A DNA stretch of 64,000 bases from Streptococcus oralis (GTDB lineage Bacteria; Bacillota; Bacilli; Lactobacillales; Streptococcaceae). The stretch lies in assembly GCF_002386345.1 (NCBI RefSeq), contig NZ_CP023507.1, forward strand, positions 248,001 through 312,000. Reading direction: 5' to 3'. A program made the position numbers and the translations under genes. The notes beneath the pieces were generated by a model. It saw only the letters and a list, made by a program, of their open reading frames with translations, was not told the origin of the DNA and ran no database searches. How positions within the stretch are numbered: the first letter of the stretch is position 1; each line of letters begins with the position of its first letter. Shown here in pieces: positions 7,679 through 16,369 of this stretch.

Positions 7679-10330
7679 ATGTCTAAAGAACTTTCACCTA
7701 AATACAATCCAGCCGAGGTTGAGGCTGGTCGTTACCAAAAATGGCTTGATGCCGATGTTTTCAAGCCTTCAGGAGATCAAAAGGCTAAGCCTTATTCAAT
7801 CGTCATTCCACCACCAAACGTAACTGGGAAACTCCACCTTGGTCACGCTTGGGATACGACGCTTCAGGATATCATCATCCGTCAAAAACGCATGCAAGGC
7901 TTCGATACACTTTGGCTTCCAGGTATGGACCACGCGGGGATTGCCACTCAGGCTAAGGTTGAGGAGCGCTTGCGTGGTGAGGGCATTAGCCGTTACGATC
8001 TTGGTCGTGAGAAATTCCTCGAGAAAGTCTGGGAATGGAAAGACGAATATGCTACTACTATCAAGGAACAATGGGGCAAGATGGGGCTCTCTGTAGACTA
8101 TTCTCGCGAGCGTTTCACGCTTGACGAAGGTTTGTCAAAAGCGGTTCGAAAGGTCTTTGTGGACCTTTACAAGAAAGGCTGGATCTACCGTGGTGAGTTT
8201 ATCATCAACTGGGACCCAGCGGCTCGCACAGCCCTTTCTGATATCGAGGTGATTCACAAGGATGTCGAAGGTGCCTTCTACCACATGAACTACATGCTAG
8301 AAGACGGTTCACGTGCCCTTGAAGTTGCGACAACTCGTCCGGAGACCATGTTTGGGGACGTTGCTGTTGCGGTTAATCCAGTAGACCCACGCTACAAGGA
8401 CTTGATTGGTAAACACGTCATCCTTCCAATCGCTAATAAATTGATTCCAATCGTTGGAGACGAGCATGCAGATCCTGAGTTTGGTACGGGTGTCGTGAAA
8501 ATCACGCCTGCCCATGATCCAAACGACTTCTTAGTTGGTCAACGCCACAACTTGCCACAAGTCAATGTCATGAACGATGACGGAACCATGAACGACTTGG
8601 CCTTCGAATTTGCAGGTATGGATCGTTTCGAAGCTCGTAAGGCAGTCGTTGCTAAGTTGGAAGAAATCGGTGCCCTTGTTAAAATCGAAAAACGTGTCCA
8701 CAGTGTTGGTCACTCAGAGCGTACAGGTGTGGTGGTTGAACCACGCTTGTCTACGCAATGGTTCGTCAAGATGGACCAATTGGCTAAAAATGCCATTGCC
8801 AACCAAGACACAGAGGACAAGGTAGAATTCTACCCACCCCGTTTTAACGATACCTTCCTCCAATGGATGGAAAATGTCCACGACTGGGTAATCTCACGTC
8901 AGCTCTGGTGGGGTCACCAAATCCCTGCTTGGTACAATGCTGAGGGTGAAATGTACGTCGGCGAAGAAGCACCTGAAGGTGACGGATGGACTCAGGACGA
9001 AGACGTCTTGGATACTTGGTTCAGTTCGGCCCTTTGGCCATTCTCAACCATGGGCTGGCCTGATGTCGACTCAGAAGACTTCAAACGTTACTTCCCAACT
9101 TCAACCTTGGTAACAGGTTACGACATCATCTTCTTCTGGGTGTCTCGTATGATCTTCCAATCCTTGGAATTCACTGGCCGTCAGCCATTCCAAAACGTTC
9201 TGATTCACGGTCTCATTCGTGACGAGCAAGGACGCAAGATGTCTAAATCTCTCGGCAATGGGATTGACCCGATGGATGTTATCGAGAAATACGGTGCCGA
9301 TGCCCTTCGTTGGTTCCTTTCAAACGGTTCTGCACCAGGGCAAGACGTGCGCTTCTCTTACGAGAAAATGGATGCTTCATGGAACTTCATTAACAAGATT
9401 TGGAACATCTCTCGCTACATCCTCATGAATAATGAAGGTTTGACCCTTGAGCAAGCAACTGCTAATGTCGAAAAAGTGGTTAACAAGGAAGCTGGAAATG
9501 TCACAGACCGCTGGATTCTCCACAACCTCAATGAAACGATCGGAAAAGTCACTGAAAACTTTGACAAGTTTGAGTTTGGTGTTGCTGGACACATCCTCTA
9601 CAACTTCATCTGGGATGAGTTTGCGGACTGGTATGTTGAGTTGACCAAGGAAGTCCTTTATAGCGATAACGAAGAAGAGAAAGTTATCACACGTTCTGTT
9701 CTCCTTTACACATTGGACAAGATCCTTCGTCTCCTTCACCCAATCATGCCATTCGTGACAGAGGAAATCTTTGGACAAATCTCAGAAGGCTCTATCGTGA
9801 CAGCAGAATACCCAACTGTCAACCCAGCCTTTGAAGACCTTGCTGCCCACACTGGTGTGGAAAGCCTTAAAGATTTGATCCGTGCTGTTCGCAATGCGCG
9901 TGCGGAAGTAAACGTTGCACCAAGCAAGCCAATCACCATCCTTGTGAAAACAAGCGATAGCGACTTAGAAGCCTTCTTTAACAGCAATGTCAACTACATC
10001 AAACGCTTCACAAATCCAGAACACTTGGAAATCGCATCAACCATCCCTGCACCTGAACTCGCTATGTCAAGCGTCATCACAGGAGCAGAAATCTACTTGC
10101 CACTGGCAGATCTCCTCAATGTCGAAGAAGAACTCGCTCGTCTCGACAAGGAACTGGCTAAATGGCAAAAAGAACTGGACATGGTAGGCAAGAAACTCTC
10201 TAACGAACGCTTCGTAGCCAATGCCAAACCAGAAGTCGTCCAAAAAGAACGCGACAAGCAAGCCGACTACCAAGCGAAATACGATGCGACTGTAGCACGT
10301 ATTGATGAGATGAAGAAGTTGGTGAAATAA
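7679..10330 (+). CDS. valS: Valyl-tRNA synthetase
   Basis: ValS charges tRNA-Val and edits threonine. The 883-residue class I synthetase shows the HIGH signature as HLGH in [13 protein letters not shown] (about 42-54), the CP1 editing domain (about 190-340), KMSKS (about 520-524) and a C-terminal coiled coil rich in Lys/Glu (about 815-883). The ATG follows TAAGGAGAACACAC. It is the third gene after a T-box leader, the expected control for this enzyme. A strong terminator closes the operon. Confidence 0.98.
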   Translation: MSKELSPKYNPAEVEAGRYQKWLDADVFKPSGDQKAKPYSIVIPPPNVTGKLHLGHAWDTTLQDIIIRQKRMQGFDTLWLPGMDHAGIATQAKVEERLRGEGISRYDLGREKFLEKVWEWKDEYATTIKEQWGKMGLSVDYSRERFTLDEGLSKAVRKVFVDLYKKGWIYRGEFIINWDPAARTALSDIEVIHKDVEGAFYHMNYMLEDGSRALEVATTRPETMFGDVAVAVNPVDPRYKDLIGKHVILPIANKLIPIVGDEHADPEFGTGVVKITPAHDPNDFLVGQRHNLPQVNVMNDDGTMNDLAFEFAGMDRFEARKAVVAKLEEIGALVKIEKRVHSVGHSERTGVVVEPRLSTQWFVKMDQLAKNAIANQDTEDKVEFYPPRFNDTFLQWMENVHDWVISRQLWWGHQIPAWYNAEGEMYVGEEAPEGDGWTQDEDVLDTWFSSALWPFSTMGWPDVDSEDFKRYFPTSTLVTGYDIIFFWVSRMIFQSLEFTGRQPFQNVLIHGLIRDEQGRKMSKSLGNGIDPMDVIEKYGADALRWFLSNGSAPGQDVRFSYEKMDASWNFINKIWNISRYILMNNEGLTLEQATANVEKVVNKEAGNVTDRWILHNLNETIGKVTENFDKFEFGVAGHILYNFIWDEFADWYVELTKEVLYSDNEEEKVITRSVLLYTLDKILRLLHPIMPFVTEEIFGQISEGSIVTAEYPTVNPAFEDLAAHTGVESLKDLIRAVRNARAEVNVAPSKPITILVKTSDSDLEAFFNSNVNYIKRFTNPEHLEIASTIPAPELAMSSVITGAEIYLPLADLLNVEEELARLDKELAKWQKELDMVGKKLSNERFVANAKPEVVQKERDKQADYQAKYDATVARIDEMKKLVK

Positions 10331-10336
10331 ACACAG

Positions 10337-10362
10337 AAACACGGTGATAAACCGTGTTTTTT
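10337..10362 (+). terminator. Rho-independent terminator of valS
   Basis: Stem AAACACGGT/ACCGTGTTT (10337-10345 with 10351-10359), loop GATAA, followed by T. It separates the valS operon from the restriction island. Confidence 0.9.
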
Positions 10363-10417
10363 ACTTTAATTTGTGATAAAATTGTAATAATAAATTTTAA
10401 TGACTGAAAGAGAATTC

Positions 10418-11602
10418 ATGAGATATATAGATTTATTTGCAGGTTCCGGTGGTTTATCCTTAGGGCTTTATAATGCTGGGTTGCATGGAATATTTGCAGT
10501 TGAAAAAAATAAAGATGCTTTTAGTACTTTAAAATACAATTTAATTGAAAGAAAAAATCATTTTTCATGGCCGAATTGGCTTGAAATGAAAAATTGGGAT
10601 ATAAACGAACTTATAGAAATTCATAGCGGGGAACTTGCTGAATTAAACGGTTCTGTTGATTTAGTTGTAGGTGGTCCACCATGTCAAGGATTTTCCATGG
10701 CTGGAAAGAGAAAAAATAATGATATCAGAAATCAATTAATGCATTCGTATATTGAGTTTATCAAATTAGTTCAACCTACTATGTTATTTTTTGAAAATGT
10801 TCAAGGATTTACTGTAGGTTTTAAGGATCATAAGGATAAACAAAAATATTCTGATATTCTTGTTTCGGAATTACATGAATTAGGATATAACTTAGACTAT
10901 AAAATTGTTACTATGTCAGAATACGGTGTTCCTCAAAATAGGAAACGGTTCATTCTATTTGCATCAAAAAATGGGGCCTATGAGATATTTTTTGACGAAT
11001 TATTGAAAAATAAAGCTTGTTTCTTGAGGGATAGAGGACTAAAAATACCAATTACAATTTCTCAAGCTATTAATGATTTGAAAAAAAGTCATGGAGAAGT
11101 TGATAGTAAAGACACTAAGGCATTTAAAAATGGGAAGTATGGTCGAGCAACTTCAGCATATCAAAAATTAATGAGAAATAACATTGAACGAGGCGCTTTC
11201 CCCGATAGTCATCGATTCGCGAAACATAAAAGTGAAACAATAGATTTATTTAAACGTTTAATGACTGCTTCCGAAAAAAGTATACGAATTACACCATCTA
11301 TGAATCTGGTTGAAGGTTTAAAGAAGCGTGGAGTCACTCCTTTAAAGAAAAATTCCATTTGTAATACGATTACTTCCATTCCAGATGATTATATACATTA
11401 TGATGAACCTAGGATAATGACAGTTAGAGAACACGCTAGAATCCAAAGTTTTCCGGACAATTATGAATTCAAAGGACCGTATACTACGGGGGGTGAACGA
11501 CGAAAAACGGATGTTCCTCGATATACTCAAGTCGCTAACGCAGTACCGCCTTTGTTTGCGGAACAAGTTGGACTTACTTTGCTGAAGATTATTAGGGAGT
11601 AA
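10418..11602 (+). CDS. DNA (cytosine-5) methyltransferase, island copy 1
   Basis: This is a C5-cytosine methylase of about 394 residues. Motif I is IDLFAGSGGLSLG (residues 4-16), motif IV is GGPPCQGFS with the catalytic Cys near residue 89, motif VI is ENV near 125, motif VIII is QNRKR, and motifs IX-X are TVREHARIQSFPD and NAVPP. The start at 10418 follows GAAAGAG; an in-frame ATG at 10400 has no ribosome site. The target-recognition region between motifs VIII and IX does not reveal the site. The gene is AT-rich and is followed after three bases by the GHKL kinase gene, so it belongs to that cassette rather than obviously to the endonuclease further on. Confidence 0.93.
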   Translation: MRYIDLFAGSGGLSLGLYNAGLHGIFAVEKNKDAFSTLKYNLIERKNHFSWPNWLEMKNWDINELIEIHSGELAELNGSVDLVVGGPPCQGFSMAGKRKNNDIRNQLMHSYIEFIKLVQPTMLFFENVQGFTVGFKDHKDKQKYSDILVSELHELGYNLDYKIVTMSEYGVPQNRKRFILFASKNGAYEIFFDELLKNKACFLRDRGLKIPITISQAINDLKKSHGEVDSKDTKAFKNGKYGRATSAYQKLMRNNIERGAFPDSHRFAKHKSETIDLFKRLMTASEKSIRITPSMNLVEGLKKRGVTPLKKNSICNTITSIPDDYIHYDEPRIMTVREHARIQSFPDNYEFKGPYTTGGERRKTDVPRYTQVANAVPPLFAEQVGLTLLKIIRE

Positions 11603-11605
11603 TTT

Positions 11606-13729
11606 ATGGCTGAATTTACTTTTAGAACAAATTCAAAGTTAAAAACACTAGTTGGACAAGAATTAATAACAAATAACAATATAGCGATATTTGAATTGAT
11701 AAAAAATTCATATGATGCTGGCGCAACAGAAGTAGATATTCAATTTCATGATTTTTTATTTGTAGACAAAGGGTGGAAATCTTCTGAAAATTCAAAGATT
11801 AAAATCATCGACAATGGAATTGGTATGACTGTTGAAGAAGTGGATAAGTATTGGATGGAACTTGGAAATTCCTCTAAAGAGAAAAATAAACTACTTCGTT
11901 TGGATTCTAAAAAGATGGGTGAATTAATCACTCGATTTGCAAACGGTGAAAAAGGCATTGGTAGATTTGGTGTTGATAAAATTGGTGAGGAATTAATTTT
12001 AGAATCTATTGGACAATCTAAACTAAATGAGAAGGTGATAGTATATTTTGATTGGAATAAATATGATGATAGGAGTAAACTATTACAAGAAATAAAAAAT
12101 GAGTATTATATTGAATTTCTTGAACAAAATATTTCCTCTGGTTTATCTCTAACAATAAAAAAATTACGAGATGAATGGGAGAATAACAATATTGAGAAAC
12201 TAAAAAAAGATATTTCAAAATTTTTATCTCCCATTGATGATGAATCAGATTTTAAAATTAAAATATCATTTTACGTTGAAGGAGAGGTAAAAGAGTCTAC
12301 TCACTTAAAAAATGATACTTTTGAGCATTTGAAATGTAAAATTGAAGCAGACCTGGGATCAGATGGTATAGCTGAAATATCAATCAAAATAGATGATGAA
12401 ATAGAATATGTTGAGCGTGTACAAATCTTCGAAAAACAATCTCCTTTTGGTAGAACATTTGTTGAGATTTATTATTTAGATAAAGGTGAGAAAATTTCTT
12501 TCACGAGACGGATGGGAATTCGTCCCTCTGATTATGGCAATATAAAAATTTTTAGAGATAAGTTTCGTATTGTACCTTATGGAGAACCTCATAACGATTG
12601 GCTAGAAATTGATAGACATCATGCTCAGGGAATGTTTAGAACTTTTGGTACGAGAGATTTAGTGGGCAATGTTTTTCTAGATGGTAAAGATTTATCACAA
12701 TTAGATGCGTTAAAAGAAGCAACTGATAGGGTTGGCTTTATTGAAGATCGACCAGAATTTGAATCATTAAAAGATTTTCTGTGGAACTTAATTTCAATGT
12801 TTGAAAACTTTATCTTCAATAGAATAAAAAAACAAGCTCAGGATGGTTATGATACTGTTAAAAAAGAAACTTCAGAACTTAAAGTAGATATTGATACGAA
12901 GGTTAAAGAACTTAAAGATACTATTGATGGTTTAGTAATTGCACCTGAAGATAAGAAAATATTCTTAGATAATATTGCCTCCACAGAAGTCTTACTGAAT
13001 GATAGAATTGATAAGATTGAGAAGGCTTCTGATAAAATAGAATCTAAGATCAAAATTTATTCTCAGTTAAGTAATCGTGAAGGTATTTTATTTGAGATGC
13101 TTCATTCTATAAAAAATAAACTAGTTGTTCTTCAGGGACAATTAATTTATTATCAAATGATTATTGAAGAGAAGAATTTAGATATTGATTTAAGTGTTTT
13201 ATATACTTTATATGAAGATATTGCAAAATTAGTTGAAGGTTCCTTAGATAGAGTTAATTCTACAAAACTTCATAAAAAAAATGAAATTCTAAATGATATA
13301 ATTGATAGAATTTCTGATCAGTATGAATCATATCTACATCAAAAGAATATCAGTCTTGAGATTGTTTGTCCAAAAGAAACTGACCATGTAAAAGTTTTTT
13401 GTGCTAGAGAGTCATTACTAACAGTATTTGATAACTTGTTAAACAATTCAGTCAAAGCGCTAGAAGGGATTGATAATGCAAAAATTAGAATAATGATTCA
13501 ATTGAATGATAAAGAAATTGCAATCTATTTTTCAGATAATGGTTGTGGTATTCCAAAAGACAAATATGCCACTGTTTTTTCCTTGTGGAGTTCAGAAACG
13601 AGTGGTACAGGCATTGGGTTAGCATCCGTTAAAGAGAATCTAACAGATATTAATGGAACAATCCATTTAGTTGATATTGAGGAAGATGATTTTTCTACAT
13701 CTTTCTTAATAAAATTGCCTAGGAGATAA
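11606..13729 (+). CDS. Double-GHKL ATPase / histidine-kinase-like protein
   Basis: The 707-residue protein has two ATP-binding GHKL modules. The N-terminal one is HSP90/MutL-like: ELIKNSYDAGAT (E30, N34, D37), IIDNGIGM (about 67-74) and GEKGIGRFGVDKIG (about 114-127). It is followed by a conserved middle region (GNIKIFRDKFRIVPYGEP; DWLEIDRHHAQG). A coiled coil spans about 410-490. The C-terminal part is kinase-like: a candidate phospho-acceptor His near residue 500 in EMLHSIKNKL, an N box DNLLNNSVKAL (about 608), DNGCGIP (about 643) and SGTGIGLASV (about 666). No transmembrane segment is seen, so it is a cytosolic sensor. The receiver gene follows after two bases, which supports a phosphorelay. 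Confidence 0.85.
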   Translation: MAEFTFRTNSKLKTLVGQELITNNNIAIFELIKNSYDAGATEVDIQFHDFLFVDKGWKSSENSKIKIIDNGIGMTVEEVDKYWMELGNSSKEKNKLLRLDSKKMGELITRFANGEKGIGRFGVDKIGEELILESIGQSKLNEKVIVYFDWNKYDDRSKLLQEIKNEYYIEFLEQNISSGLSLTIKKLRDEWENNNIEKLKKDISKFLSPIDDESDFKIKISFYVEGEVKESTHLKNDTFEHLKCKIEADLGSDGIAEISIKIDDEIEYVERVQIFEKQSPFGRTFVEIYYLDKGEKISFTRRMGIRPSDYGNIKIFRDKFRIVPYGEPHNDWLEIDRHHAQGMFRTFGTRDLVGNVFLDGKDLSQLDALKEATDRVGFIEDRPEFESLKDFLWNLISMFENFIFNRIKKQAQDGYDTVKKETSELKVDIDTKVKELKDTIDGLVIAPEDKKIFLDNIASTEVLLNDRIDKIEKASDKIESKIKIYSQLSNREGILFEMLHSIKNKLVVLQGQLIYYQMIIEEKNLDIDLSVLYTLYEDIAKLVEGSLDRVNSTKLHKKNEILNDIIDRISDQYESYLHQKNISLEIVCPKETDHVKVFCARESLLTVFDNLLNNSVKALEGIDNAKIRIMIQLNDKEIAIYFSDNGCGIPKDKYATVFSLWSSETSGTGIGLASVKENLTDINGTIHLVDIEEDDFSTSFLIKLPRR

Positions 13730-13731
13730 AT

Positions 13732-14382
13732 ATGGAAAATGTTTTTAAAATTTTAGTAATTGATGATGAGCGACAGATAGAAAGTAACTTTCCACTATAC
13801 GAAATGCTCATTAAAAGAAAAGGAATAAATTCAAAATTTTCCTTGGTTTCTAATGAAAATGAGTATGAAACTATCAAACACGAAACTTTTGATGTTTTAA
13901 TGGTTGATTATAATTTAAGAAATGGTTTTTTTCAGTCTGCAGATAAGACTGTCGGGACCGATTTTATTCGTGATTTTAGAGAAGTCAATATGGTAGATAA
14001 AATTGTTTTTTATTCGACAGATTTCAAATACCAAAATAGAGTCACAAATATTGAAGCAAAATTAAATATTACTGACGAAGAGTTCTTCAGATTGATTAAT
14101 GACTATAAAATTGATGGGATAGTTCCTAAAAATAATCCTCATTTAATTGCAGATATTATCGAAAAATGTGTGAAGGATATTGATCCAATTATTCGATTTT
14201 TAAAGGAAACTAAATTAAAATATGAGAAGAGTGGTGACTATTTGTATTTTGAGTCTGATGGAACAGAGTACACAATTTCAGAAATTTTAAAAGAATATCA
14301 ACTAAATTCAGAAGTTGGAAAAAAATTTGGAGTAGAATTGCTAGAAACAATGTCTACCGTATTGTTAAACTATAAATATTAA
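13732..14382 (+). CDS. Atypical response regulator
   Basis: The 216-residue protein carries a receiver domain. An acidic pair in VIDDERQ (D11, D12), a phospho-acceptor Asp in MVDYNLR (D59), a Ser/Thr pair in FYST (95-96) and Lys in IVPK (K133) match the receiver catalytic set. The spacing is unusual: about 35 residues separate D59 from FYST and about 38 separate FYST from the Lys, so there are insertions. The C-terminal ~70 residues are not a recognisable DNA-binding HTH, so the output may be protein contact rather than transcription. It lies two bases after the GHKL kinase and eleven before the protease-like gene. Confidence 0.82.
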   Translation: MENVFKILVIDDERQIESNFPLYEMLIKRKGINSKFSLVSNENEYETIKHETFDVLMVDYNLRNGFFQSADKTVGTDFIRDFREVNMVDKIVFYSTDFKYQNRVTNIEAKLNITDEEFFRLINDYKIDGIVPKNNPHLIADIIEKCVKDIDPIIRFLKETKLKYEKSGDYLYFESDGTEYTISEILKEYQLNSEVGKKFGVELLETMSTVLLNYKY

Positions 14383-14392
14383 GGATGATAGT

Positions 14393-15058
14393 ATGCCTAT
14401 TGTGTTATTTAAAAATAGATTAGATGATAACATGAAACGATTTGGTAGTTTTTTAAAAAAAATACAAGATAATTCTACTAAAAGAAATATTAGCTTGATA
14501 TCCAGTGACAGAAAAAGAGATTATATATCGAATATTGACAGCAATAACACCAATATCTTTGTATGTCATGGTTCTAAAGATTCTCTCTACCATCGGTTTC
14601 ATTGTTCTCCAAAACAAACTTTGCTTGATGCTAACACTGTATTATCGTTAGGAAAAGTAATTGCTATATCTTGTGGAACTGCGAGATACTTAGGTAAGGA
14701 ACTTGTTCAGAATGGAAATTGTACAGTATATTTGGGTTTTAATACTAAGATACACTTTAATAAAAAAAACTCTAAAGATTATATCTCTCCTTACTATTCA
14801 CAGTATATAAAAGATCTATATAAGGAGGTTTTTGAAAATGTGCTTACTAAAGCAATTGACCATAGTTGGACATTTGAAAAAACCAGAAGAGTACTTGAAT
14901 GGGAGTTGAGAAAAAAATCAATACTCAAAGCAGAAATCAAAAAAAGAAACTATCCACATTTTTATAAAGCAAAAGAAATAAATCAAACTGTTGTAGCAGT
15001 TACAAATGTTGCTAAAAATATAGTAATACATGGAAACGGTGCAGAGAAAGTCGAATAA
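14393..15058 (+). CDS. Caspase/CHAT-like putative cysteine protease
   Basis: This 221-residue protein shows the caspase-fold dyad pattern: a hydrophobic strand ending in His-Gly (NIFVCHGSKD, His59), then 35 residues on a strand ending in Ser-Cys (VIAISCGTARYLGKEL, Cys94), followed by GNCTVYLGF, typical of CHAT/caspase-like peptidases. The C-terminal half is Lys-rich and may bind a partner. It is translated from its own site (AAGGATG) at the end of the kinase-receiver cassette. By analogy with bacterial CHAT effectors it could be a regulated protease causing growth arrest, but that is inference from fold pattern and context only. Confidence 0.65.
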   Translation: MPIVLFKNRLDDNMKRFGSFLKKIQDNSTKRNISLISSDRKRDYISNIDSNNTNIFVCHGSKDSLYHRFHCSPKQTLLDANTVLSLGKVIAISCGTARYLGKELVQNGNCTVYLGFNTKIHFNKKNSKDYISPYYSQYIKDLYKEVFENVLTKAIDHSWTFEKTRRVLEWELRKKSILKAEIKKRNYPHFYKAKEINQTVVAVTNVAKNIVIHGNGAEKVE

Positions 15059-15078
15059 TTTAGAAAGCAGGTAACTAC

Positions 15079-16299
15079 ATGACAAATTCTGTAAGTTCGA
15101 ACCGCTCTGAGAAGTACAACATTGCAGCTTTCTTCTCAGGTGTTGGGGGAATTGAGTTGGGATTTGAACAGACCAACGAGTTCAGAGTGGTGTATGCCAA
15201 TGAATTTGATAAGTATGCGCGTCAGACTTATCAGTTAAACCATCCAAATACCTATTTGGATGGACGTGATATTCACGATGTTCAGCCAAAGGATATTCCA
15301 GCTGAGCGCGTGGATGTGATTATGGGAGGTTTCCCTTGCCAGGCCTTTAGTATTGCGGGTTATCGCAAGGGGTTTGATGATGATCGTGGTGATCTTTTCT
15401 TCGAATTACTTCGGATGATTGAGGGATGTAAACCTCGTGCTATTTTCATCGAAAATGTCAAAAACATGGTCGGTCATGACCATGGCAATACCTTCAAGGT
15501 CATTCGTGAAGCTTTGACCGAGAACAACTACTTCATCAAGTGGAAGGTTCTCAACGGGAAAGACTATGGAAATATCCCTCAAAACCGTGAGCGTATCTAC
15601 ATTGTTGGCTTTGATACTAAGGAAGCTTATGACTTGTTTGAATTCCCAGAGGAAATCAAGCTGACTACGAGTCTTCAGGATGTGATTAACTTTGGCGATA
15701 AGCTAGACGAGGTTTACTACTACCGTGAAGGCAAGCAGAATTTCTACGACCAGTTGAAATTTGAAGTCACCAGTCAAGATACAGTTTACCAATGGCGCCG
15801 TCAATATGTCCGTGAAAATAAAAATGGTGTTGTCCCTACCTTGACAGCCAATATGGGAACAGGTGGACACAACGTTCCATTGATTTTGACGGACAGTGGT
15901 GAGATTCGTAAGCTAACACCGAAAGAAACCTTTAACGTTCAAGGCTACCCTAAATCCTTTAAAATCCCAGAAGGGGTTTCTAACGGTCAGCTCTACAAGC
16001 AAGCTGGAAACAGTGTGGTCGTGCCCGTGATTAAACGAATCGCAGAGAAAGTTGCCAAGGCCTTAAATGAAAGCCAAGGTCAATCTCAACTTGACCGCTC
16101 AGGGAAATTCGCCATTATCTATACCAAGATGAACGGCCAGTTTGAAGGGCAGTCCTATGTCAAGGACTTTGTGGAAAGCTATGACCAGGCTATGGAAAGA
16201 ATCAAGTCTTATGATGATGGTTTAGCTGTTTTATCGGACGAAGAGTATTTGAGATTTGTCAAAAAACAAGGTAAACTTGAATTTTACAGTATTAATTAA
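15079..16299 (+). CDS. DNA (cytosine-5) methyltransferase, island copy 2
   Basis: This 406-residue methylase has motif I AAFFSGVGGIELGFE (16-30), motif IV GGFPCQAFSIAG with catalytic Cys87, motif VI IENVKN, motif VIII QNRERIY, a target-recognition segment (about 215-275, with VYQWRRQYVRENKNG) and motif X QLYKQAGNSVVVPV. The C-terminal ~60 residues extend beyond motif X. Its base composition is closer to the host genome than the four AT-rich genes before it, so it may have arrived separately. With the endonuclease-like gene that follows a terminator it probably makes a type II restriction-modification pair. Specificity cannot be read from the sequence. Confidence 0.93.
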   Translation: MTNSVSSNRSEKYNIAAFFSGVGGIELGFEQTNEFRVVYANEFDKYARQTYQLNHPNTYLDGRDIHDVQPKDIPAERVDVIMGGFPCQAFSIAGYRKGFDDDRGDLFFELLRMIEGCKPRAIFIENVKNMVGHDHGNTFKVIREALTENNYFIKWKVLNGKDYGNIPQNRERIYIVGFDTKEAYDLFEFPEEIKLTTSLQDVINFGDKLDEVYYYREGKQNFYDQLKFEVTSQDTVYQWRRQYVRENKNGVVPTLTANMGTGGHNVPLILTDSGEIRKLTPKETFNVQGYPKSFKIPEGVSNGQLYKQAGNSVVVPVIKRIAEKVAKALNESQGQSQLDRSGKFAIIYTKMNGQFEGQSYVKDFVESYDQAMERIKSYDDGLAVLSDEEYLRFVKKQGKLEFYSIN

Positions 16300-16308
16300 C
16301 GAATATAT

Positions 16309-16339
16309 AAGAGGATTAGTGAAAAACTAATCTTCTTTT
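16309..16339 (+). terminator. Terminator between methylase 2 and endonuclease
   Basis: Stem AAGAGGATTAGT/ACTAATCTTCTT (16309-16320 with 16326-16337), one G-U pair, loop GAAAA, followed by T. It would limit transcription from the methylase into the endonuclease gene, a sensible arrangement for protecting host DNA first. Confidence 0.75.
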
Positions 16340-16369
16340 GATATACTGAAAATAGAAAAGAGGGTGCTT

